NCBI RefSeq assembly: GCF_001625305.1
Contig: NW_017802580.1
Span: 246,685-310,684, forward strand
DNA from: Branchiostoma belcheri
Lineage: Eukaryota; Chordata; Leptocardii; Amphioxiformes; Branchiostomatidae
DNA: 64,000 nt
Direction: 5' to 3'
Of the stretch, positions 57,701-64,000 are shown in pieces. Position numbers and translations under genes: made by a program. The notes under the pieces are model-generated. The model saw only the letters and a list, made by a program, of their open reading frames with translations. It searched no databases and was not told the origin of the DNA. The first letter of the stretch is position 1. The number at the start of each line of letters is the position of its first letter.

Positions 57701-60700
57701 ATAATAAAATCTTGTTCGTCTGCAATATCATAGGGACAGAATGGACAAAACCTCTGGTCGCGGTTTTTTTTAATCTTCATGAACCATTTCCGGATCTATT
57801 ACAAAAAAGACCATGTCACATACGCCTTTTTGTTCCAAGGTAGTTAATACCTTTTATAGATTGGAAAATCTGTGCTGCAAAATGAATAAAACATTGCCAT
57901 CGGGCATCGTCAAGTGTCAGCCCCCATGTTATTGTTGCCACAGTTTTGCCAATACAACATTGCAAGGTTGCCAACATGCAATTTTGTATATGCCTTTGGT
58001 TTGGGTGCAGACTGAAGTCCGGAACTGAACTTAAACCTCTGGACTTGAATCAGGACATGAACCTAAATGGGGGTGTAGGTACACAGCACTTGTTTCAGGC
58101 CTACTCAGCTCCATGGCCTAAGAATTTGGCGAACTCCGTGATGCTGACTTTGCCGTCCTTGTTGATGTCGGCGAGGTCGATGGCGGCCTGCACCGTGGCG
58201 TCATCACCCCCCGTACCGAACTCATGCATCACGGCTTTCAACTCGTCAGGCTCGATAAAGCCATTTCCATCCTATCAGAGCACAGTTAACGTGTGTTAAC
58301 ATGTGATGAGTGTATCGCCACAGACTGGACGGTTAAACTGACATGCATAGCATATACCGAAGTGCGATTCCAAACTTCTTATAATATTTAACGCCACACC
58401 AATTTAATTTGTTGGTTCTCAGATTTTTGTCAGAAAAAAAAGAAGCGACAGTGCGAAAAAAATGTTAAAAATAAAAACAGTTCTAGTCATCCTATTACAG
58501 CCCTTCTGTTCTTCTCTGGCAACCGGATGTAAAAAGAAGGAGGGGACGTCCGTGCCTAACGCTAAAGAAACTGATCGAGGAAGAGGTAGGACTACGGAAT
58601 GAGGAACTTCTGTCCGCCATGCGTGACAGAGTCGTGTGGAGATACATTGTGAATGGCACCTCGAAAGAGGATGACCTGAACTGAGCTGAACTATTACAGC
58701 CCCAAATGCTACAATATGCCATGAAGTCAATTCAAAAACACAAAAGGCTGATTTAATATTTAAACAAAGAATGTTGAACTTTTAGTCAAACCACTGCATT
58801 GATAGATGTAACAACTAGGAAGAAAATGACTTTTCTTAACTGTCGGAGGCAAACTATGAGCATTTTTTAAGTTATTCTGAACCATTTTTTTGCAAATCAC
58901 AAAAAAGAAGAGGCAAATCCGAGAACCAACAAAGGAAATTGATGTAGCCTAATGTATTGGGGATAGCAAACATATAACATATAAAGAGTCAATGTGAATC
59001 AGTCAGAAAGTTGAAAAGGATTTGAATAGGTACCACTAGCTTCCACTGTCTTACCTTGTCAAAGTGAGTAAAGGTGTCAAGGACTTCTTCTCTTTTAGCA
59101 GCTTTAATGGCCTCCAGGTCAGTAACCAGGGCTGTGAACTCAGCCAGCTCTAGAAACCCATTTTTGGGAGGCTTGTCGTACCGATCTATGATCGCCTGGG
59201 GCGAAGGAAAAGGAACCAGTGTTTAATTGGACGTCAATCATTATCTTAGGTTATCTGACACCACAGACTGTTGCTATATCCAACCTTTGTGTATTATCTA
59301 CATTACGTTGAAGTGGACAGAAGTATATTATATGCTACCAAATACTACATGTGTTAAAAGGCCTAAGTTCTCCATCTAGCTCTAATTGGCGGATGTGTTT
59401 CTGCGAATGAGATATAGGAGGTTAACACGTAATCTTATTTTTAAAATAACTTTGTTAGCATTAGCATTTTTAATGTATTGGGGTGGTGGGACTACGGCGC
59501 ACTGGTATGTCAACTTTGTGTTTCAGCATTGTGTAAATATTAGTTGACGTGTACTTTTTTGTTGAGTTGCGCTGTTAAAATAAGTTGTAAACTTGAGTGC
59601 AGCGTCACACTGTCCTTGTTATGTTTTGATGAATAAAAAAAAGTATGTTATATCAGAGGGTTACCTGAACCAGAGCTCCACTGGCTGTCACCTCCAACTC
59701 CTTCAGCGCCTCAGCCAGCTCTGTGTTGCTCATTTTGCCGTCATGGTTGACGTCATGCTTCTTGAAAACCGCTTCAGCCATGTCGTCCTGCCACGGGTAG
59801 AAGAAATAGTAACGCTTCCTCTGCAAAGAATGAATCCCTCCCACAAATCATGGCAACCACTGAGACTGGCAATGAAAAAAAGATTACACCTTGCCATGGT
59901 CGACGGTGGTTGCTGTTAGGGTCATTGTTTGCATTGCACTGCCATGATTTCATGATATTGAGGAAGCCTTGTACCATATCCTCCCGAGTGTATAGTGATG
60001 TTGGGGGAACTCACAGTCCCATGGGAAGATAATGTAGAGGAAGCCTATGAGAGGAAACTAACAAAGTATGGAGAGCTGCTAGCAGTCTGCAGGGACAGAG
60101 GATGGAAGGCAGCGTGTTACCCAGTCGAGGTTGGATGCAGGGGTTTCGTGGCCTCATCTCTGCAGAAGTGGCTAAGACAGTTGGGATTCATCAGGAGAGA
60201 GGTTAAGTCCATCTCAAAATCAGCAGCAGAAGCAGCAGAAACGGGGTCCCCATGGATTTGGAACAAGTACTTGGAGAGACGGAATGCGGAACGACCCCGC
60301 TGTTAGAACTTTGTGATACAGAACCGTGTTCTATGCAAATAGAACCGCGTTCTTTTGAGAACTGGCAGTTAGTTTTTAATTGTTTTCAAGTGCTCACCAG
60401 TGGGAGGTGGTGCTGAGCGCTGCTGGCCCACCACCCTGAGGAAATACTGATTTAAAGGGCCGAAATTTCCATTGAAGGGTGGAATCAGCTGAGGATCCCA
60501 CTGGTGAGGCCACGAGACTTTTATAGTCTTTGTGTGTATTTTTAAACTGAACATGCCCTGATGTCATAGACGGGAAAGTAGGACACCTACTTTGAAAGTA
60601 GGGCACCTACTTTCCCATCTGGGGCAGACCGGTTTCCCATCTGGGGCACACAGGTTTTCCAAGGGTTACCAGGAATGTGGGCATGTCAACAAACAGAGCT

Positions 60701-63357
60701 GGGAGACATTCCTGTGGACATTCCATAACTGAGGACAAAACCCATGTACGATTCCTAGAATTCTTGCAAATTGTAGACAGTACTGTATTATTAGGCTCCT
60801 CCCTGAGACATCGCCAAAATACTAATGTATATAGGTTGGATTTTTCTTCTGCAAAGATTTTCCTTTTACTATCTAGGCTCTGTGAATGCTTTTTGGTGAG
60901 GATAATATCTAAAAACTCTTTTTAGCAATTAGTACACCGGGTTTTTTTTTTTACAAATAAGAGAAGTTTGACTTTTCAACAATGTTAAACCAACTGGACT
61001 GTCCTGTATTGATAAAGGTACAATGACGAACTGGTTACGGTTGTTGTGACGTATTAGGGCTGTTTGTAGTATTTCACAGAGTTATAACTCACCTTTGTTC
61101 GGTTGGATCTTGTGTCAGCCGTTCAGAAGACGATCTCTCGGTAAGTGCCAACCGTGAGAAAAAGAGGTTTATTTTGGTGGTCAGATGACTTGACGTGGTT
61201 GAACCACTTTGGGCATGTTGAGATTCATCTTTTGTTTTAAAGCGTCACCACTCTTCCTTTTAATATCTACCTGTTTGTAACAGATATATGTATGTATAAT
61301 AATACATTTACATGTACATGTGGTATATGCCTTTCTGTTGGTTTGTCCAAGACCGTTCATTTTGGCATATGTGCTCACGTGCCTTACAGATACATGCAAG
61401 CGTTGAAACTCTTTAATGTATTGGGTATGCCTAAACATGGCACGTGTGTGTGCAACGTGCTTATTATTAATTCCCTGTTGTACCAAGGGTCAAACGGGAA
61501 ATGATATGTTTTAGTCAAACAAATAATATAACTGCATATAACGTCCTCATAAACGACTCAATTTGTACAAGACTAAGGCACAGTTACATTTATTTAACAT
61601 TTTATCATATTTGTCCCAGGGAGGCAATGTTTTTATCATATTTGTCCTAGAAAACGCCAAATATACATTAATTTTGTAATGACTAATGTTTTTTTAATGT
61701 TATGACGGTACAATGTAAGTTACTGAATTTCATTGTGACAAACATATACACCACAATGTGTGAGTTACACTTTGACTACGGTTACAGACTCCGCATCAGA
61801 AACATATTACTAAATTGATGCATGTATATAATTATTGATACTAGGATATTATTTTACGTTTGACAATATAAAAACGGCACAAACTACGGGAGACACGTAA
61901 CGTGTTAGGTCGAGCAGATGTAACGCGCACCCAAGGTCTCATCAGGCGGCCTTTGTCCCATTGTATGGCGTGGGAAAGTCGGTCGTGTTATATAAGTTTT
62001 CTCCTAAGGCCACATCGCCTTAATTTTACGGATGACATCCCCGCGTGCATTGATTTTTGCCTGTTCTCAAAAAAAAACAAACAAAAAAAGATCACGTCCT
62101 CTGGCTTGGCTCTAGACCCGGGTAGTGCACGGTAGTTAGCGACAATACGGAGCAGGTTGTAACTCTGGAGGACGGCACCCAGGCTACCGAAGTTTTACTT
62201 ACAATGCCGATTCATGAATTACGCAAAAAGCCAGCATGTGCCGGCTTGTCGTATATGTCGCCATGTATTACAGCAAATTCACAATACCAGCTTTGTATTC
62301 CTGTGGTTTAGTAGCATTTTTATTTTTGGCCGGAATGTCTTCTTAATTCGCCCGTGCGCACTAGATTGTTGGGGGTCTTCAGAGGATGTCATTCACAAAA
62401 TTAAGTCGGTGTGGCCCAAGGTACGCACGAGATAATTAAGCATGGCACATCATTGTTGTTGTTGTTGTTGTTGTTGTTGACTGCACCTGCAGTGTCATGT
62501 GTGGAAATGTTAGGCGGTATGATCAAGATGCTTTCTCCAGTATTACAAACGAAATCTCCCCTGTCCGGTGATGACATTTTTATTAGAGAATGAGCGGGGA
62601 AATTAATCCACACAGCAGAGCCTTGGTGGTTTTGATTTTTGGCTATGCCTCAGTAGTGGGGCCATATTTTTGCAAGCGAGATGATATCGTATCAATATGA
62701 ACTGTATTACCCATAGACCACCCGAGTCAATTAGAAACCGACAGGGGATCCTGAAAAGCAGATACTTGTTTTTAAACCAAACTATTCTAAAGCAAGGTCC
62801 ATGCCAAGTTTTATAGTATCCAGAAGTTTGTTTCTGAATGTATATTATGTAAATGATTATGTTGCTTTTATTCCCAAATACATACGTCACAAGTGTTCCA
62901 TATACCCTATTGTGGAATGCAACAGGTTTATAGACGTTTCTCATTATTTTTGTAACTTAGCTCTAAAATCCCATAATTATCATCTGATTTTAAGCTGGTG
63001 TGTTACGCCAAAGGTTAGTTATACCGGCTATACCGATACAGATAATTATCTCAAGCATCATCTAAGCTACATGCGGACTAAAGTCATGACAATCCGTTAG
63101 CCGGTTCTTGAGTTGTCCTCCCTGGAAGATTTTTAAAGACACCGCCCTGCAGTTCCACAACAAGCTGATAGTCGGCATAAACTAACGCGCCTTCTTCCCG
63201 AGCACAAGAGTTATCTACCATCTAAAACTCATGACCCTGGCATGTCTAGATCACGAGATATCAAAACCGGAAGTTCTGCTGCATTACCTAAGAAATCCAC
63301 CAGGGGGCACAAAGGGGCTCCTTAAGTTGTCGTGCTAAACCACACACACACACACAT

Positions 63358-63428
<71 letters not shown>

Positions 63429-63970
63429 TACATACAGACGCTCCTGAAAACATAACCATCTCGGCGAAAGTGAATAAGTACAAAGTCAAATAAGACAAAT
63501 TGTAAAACAATGTTTTGTACAGTTTTTAAGGCCAGTGCTTTAAGGCCCGCAAGATAGTTTTTCCACAGCCTTATAGCGCAGTGGGCAAAATATTGCCTCA
63601 GTCTTGCCGACTCTTGCGGATAGTGGAATGTACAAAGACTTAGTACGAAATTTACATTAACAAATCTAACACAAGAAGCAGACGTCTCTTTTTTGTCGAA
63701 AAACCTTTGTCGTTTTTAGTCTAGGAGCCAAGTTTACAAAATATATTTTCCACCTCCAACAGACTGCCAGGCGATACCCCCCTCCTTTACCCTGTGTAAA
63801 GGCCTGGAGTACCCGATGATGACTCTCCCCAACCCGCTTCATCACAATAACGTCACGGAGATCCAGCGAGCCGCGGAGTTCAATGACCTCAAGCAGCTCT
63901 CCCTGTCCAACTGCCATCCGCAGGTCAAGTCATTCGTCTGCTCAGTCCTCCTGCCGAACTGCAACCAAAG
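51732..63970 (+). CDS. Gene E: signal peptide-CUB-LDLa-Frizzled CRD protein (3' end outside window)
   Basis: Exons: 51732-51810 (signal peptide, [18 protein letters not shown]), 52162-52392 and 54767-54895 (CUB), 55952-56071 (LDLa), 63763-63970 (Frizzled cysteine-rich domain). All joins are phase 1 and every internal exon length is divisible by three; the last ends in phase 2 at GTAACT, so the gene runs off the right edge. CUB, LDLa and FZ domains occur together in vertebrate MFRP and, without CUB, in corin, but those are type II membrane proteins whereas this has a cleavable-type signal peptide. FZ domains bind Wnt or related lipidated ligands in known proteins; here that is only an inference. 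The 7.7-kb intron before the FZ exon contains gene F on the other strand and several repeats, and additional small exons may be hidden in it. Confidence 0.78.
52162..54895 (+). CDS. Gene E exons 2-3: CUB domain with one disulfide pair
   Basis: Exon 2 (52162-52392) reads [20 protein letters not shown], then [14 protein letters not shown] and [10 protein letters not shown]. Exon 3 (54767-54895) completes the fold with [15 protein letters not shown] and [11 protein letters not shown]. The first two CUB cysteines are present and the usual third and fourth are absent. The YDFVYVFDG strand resembles calcium-binding CUBs. The intron between the exons is 2.4 kb and contains a LINE fragment and a perfect hairpin. 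Confidence 0.88.
52430..52755 (-). mobile_element. LINE ORF2 C-terminal fragment
   Basis: The minus strand reads [19 protein letters not shown] and [15 protein letters not shown]. HNYxTR...LWN is the typical C-terminus of CR1/RTE/jockey-type LINE ORF2 proteins. It is truncated and lies in the intron splitting the gene E CUB domain. Confidence 0.75.
53975..54151. repeat. Perfect 66-bp inverted repeat (hairpin)
   Basis: The arm 53975-54040 (CACCAGGGTCCATAATATCG ... TTTTTACTGCAACATA) is the exact reverse complement of 54086-54151, with a 45-nt loop. Outside the perfect part the pairing continues imperfectly for about 15 bp (AACATCTGT.TCC). It is intronic in gene E. Confidence 0.95.
54610..54730 (-). 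mobile_element. LINE-type 3' end
   Basis: The plus strand starts ATACAAGATACAAGATCTCT and TTATTGGAAATCGCAGTG, the reverse of a short LINE-like 3' end. It lies 36 bp upstream of the second CUB exon of gene E. No ORF. Confidence 0.4.
55085..55735. repeat. 14-bp minisatellite, about 45 units
   Basis: The unit AGGTATAACTACAG is repeated in tandem with variants (AAGGTACAGCTACAG and others) over about 650 bp. It is intronic in gene E, 220 bp upstream of the LDLa exon. Confidence 0.95.
55952..56071 (+). CDS. Gene E exon 4: LDLa repeat
   Basis: The exon reads [15 protein letters not shown], then [13 protein letters not shown] and RDRSDEASC, with all six cysteines and the SDE calcium motif, phase 1 on both sides. 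The donor GTGAGT runs directly into a (CAGT/CACT) microsatellite. Confidence 0.9.
56100..56346. repeat. (CAGT/CACT)n tetranucleotide microsatellite
   Basis: Alternating blocks of CAGT and CACT run for about 245 bp, starting 30 bp after the LDLa donor of gene E. Confidence 0.97.
56390..56795. mobile_element. MITE family 2, copy 2
   Basis: The left end GGCCATGTTGATTTGATTAT and ATGGATGACAT, and the right end ATGTCATCCATATAATCAAA and TCAACATGGCC, are perfect inverted copies of about 30 bp. The body is A/T-rich. Relatives are at 18948-19295, 15054-15345 and 62007-62416. Confidence 0.88.
56840..57046. mobile_element. Foldback element, about 100-bp arms
   Basis: TACTCTCCAAGCAGAGGTTT at 56840 pairs with AAACCTCTGCTTGGAGAGTA ending at 57046. 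The arms continue to the centre (CCACCAAA / TTTGGTGG) with a 6-nt loop and few mismatches, so the whole 207 bp folds on itself. Confidence 0.93.
57385..57780 (-). mobile_element. LINE 3' fragment, copy 2, with ORF2 C-terminus
   Basis: The minus strand reads [19 protein letters not shown] and [18 protein letters not shown], the cysteine-rich end of a LINE ORF2, followed by the 3' UTR shared with 7443-7680. It parallels CKYCTGNAVEDEMHF in the longer LINE at 32921-34430. Confidence 0.75.
58101..59781 (-). CDS. Gene F: four-EF-hand calcium-binding protein, nested in gene E intron
   Basis: Coding exons on the minus strand: 59781-59665, 59195-59055, 58271-58101. They sum to 429 nt in phase 0 throughout, giving 142 residues and a TAG stop. 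The start is the ATG in GACGACATGGCTGAAG, a few bases after an acceptor (TGGCAG), so the leader is spliced. EF1 loop [14 protein letters not shown]3 [12 protein letters not shown] and EF4 [12 protein letters not shown] are canonical 12-residue loops. EF2 ([16 protein letters not shown]) has an altered, longer loop and may not bind calcium. Length and layout fit the calmodulin/troponin C superfamily, but it is not calmodulin itself. Role: cytosolic calcium sensor or buffer (family inference). The last intron carries a TIR element with a LINE remnant. Confidence 0.92.
58390..58955. mobile_element. TIR element carrying a LINE ORF2 C-terminal remnant
   Basis: The left end CACCAATTTAATTTGTTGGT is mirrored by ACCAACAAAGGAAATTGATG at the right, extended by TCTCAGATTTTT / AAATCCGAGA. 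Inside, the plus strand reads [19 protein letters not shown], then [15 protein letters not shown] and a stop, a LINE ORF2 C-terminus of the GRRRRGRP...DR..WR type. It lies in the last intron of gene F. A related single end is at about 24765-24835. Confidence 0.65.
59990..60620 (+). mobile_element. Retroelement C-terminal fragment (ELTVPWE / VEVGCRGF type)
   Basis: The plus strand reads [20 protein letters not shown], then [20 protein letters not shown] and [17 protein letters not shown] before a stop. This E...K..KY...GW....VEVG pattern is a recurrent C-terminus of metazoan retroelement proteins and resembles a PD-(D/E)XK-type nuclease fold (inference). A probable 3' UTR with CCACCACCCTGAGGAAATAC follows. 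It lies in the large gene E intron, between the coding start and leader exon of gene F. Confidence 0.65.
61093..61145 (-). other. Candidate 5' untranslated exon of gene F
   Basis: On the minus strand GATCCAACCGAACAAAG is followed by a good GTGAGT donor at 61092. It is the nearest plausible leader exon upstream of the gene F coding start, which itself follows an acceptor. The 5' limit is a guess. Confidence 0.4.
62007..62416. mobile_element. MITE, family 2-related, copy 3
   Basis: AAGGCCACATCGCCTTAATT and ACGGATGACATCC on the left match inverted AGGATGTCATTC and AATTAAGTCGGTGTGGCC-like sequence on the right. The body includes AATTCGCCCGTGCGCA, as in 18948-19295, and an inverted relative of the gene D intron 1 block. 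Confidence 0.6.
62454..62480. repeat. (TTG)n microsatellite
   Basis: About eight TTG units. It produces poly-Leu and poly-Asn frames that are not genes. Confidence 0.95.
63110..63430. mobile_element. TACCTCCATGAA-family fragment with (CA)n microsatellite
   Basis: CCTGCAGTTCCACAACAAGC, AAAACCGGAAGTTCTGCTGC and TCCACCAGGGGGCA match the interior of 6090-6875. It then runs into a (CA)n tract at 63342-63424, as the GT tract does at 47353. No terminal repeat is seen on the right. Confidence 0.6.
63763..63970 (+). CDS. Gene E exon 5: Frizzled-type cysteine-rich domain (partial)
   Basis: The exon reads [20 protein letters not shown], then [37 protein letters not shown]. The C.+IP..LC+.+.Y, N+.H and C+....F.CS+..P.C spacing is that of the first half of a Frizzled CRD. 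The remaining cysteines should lie in the next exon off the right edge. Acceptor CAACAG, donor GTAACT in phase 2. Confidence 0.9.
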
Positions 63971-64000
63971 GTAACTCTTGTATCCAGAACCGTGCTTTAT

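Overview
The window looks like a lancelet (Branchiostoma) nuclear scaffold. It has intron-rich genes with GT-AG introns, exon-shuffled extracellular mosaic proteins whose domain exons are almost all flanked by phase 1 introns, a DED-NACHT immune-type protein, and dense small TIR elements, tRNA-derived SINEs and LINE fragments. No bacterial, plasmid or CRISPR feature is present. The species call is an inference. The exon models below were read by hand from ORFs, splice signals and phase continuity. There are two assembly gaps, 21886-21915 (30 N) and 32029-32920 (892 N). LAYOUT: (1) 141-8589, minus strand: gene A, 5' end complete and 3' end off the left edge. It encodes a signal peptide, one atypical F5/8-type C (FA58C) domain, three LDLa repeats, two kringles and a somatomedin-B domain. 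(2) 8590-10275: shared upstream region between two divergent genes, holding a 32-bp minisatellite and a LINE-type tail. (3) 10276-29393, plus strand: gene B, 23 exons, a complete 1408-residue model. It has a signal peptide, about 19 LDLa repeats (seven in exon 1), three FA58C domains, a Gly/Gln/Glu-rich linker and a hydrophobic C-terminal tail suggesting a GPI anchor or short membrane anchor. (4) 29394-36744: no host gene seen. It contains a LINE reverse-transcriptase fragment on the minus strand next to the large gap. (5) 36745-40559, plus: gene C, a DED-NACHT (NLR-like) protein whose DED exon carries an apparent 1-nt frameshift. (6) 42652-50262, minus: gene D, a complete nine-exon classical short-chain dehydrogenase/reductase of 260 residues. 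(7) 51732-63970, plus: gene E, signal peptide, CUB, LDLa and Frizzled-type cysteine-rich domain, running off the right edge. (8) 58101-59781, minus: gene F, a 142-residue protein with four EF-hands, nested antisense in the 7.7-kb intron of gene E. HOW THEY RELATE: genes A and B are head-to-head and share the same atypical FA58C type and LDLa repeats, so they probably arose by inverted duplication and exon shuffling. Their products are predicted to be secreted or surface adhesion/recognition proteins. C and D are convergent, D and E divergent. I see no operon or shared pathway linking C, D and F. The most unusual items are the domain architectures of A and B, the paired loss of disulfide-forming cysteines in several LDLa repeats, the nested EF-hand gene, the broken DED exon, and several near-perfect hairpin elements.
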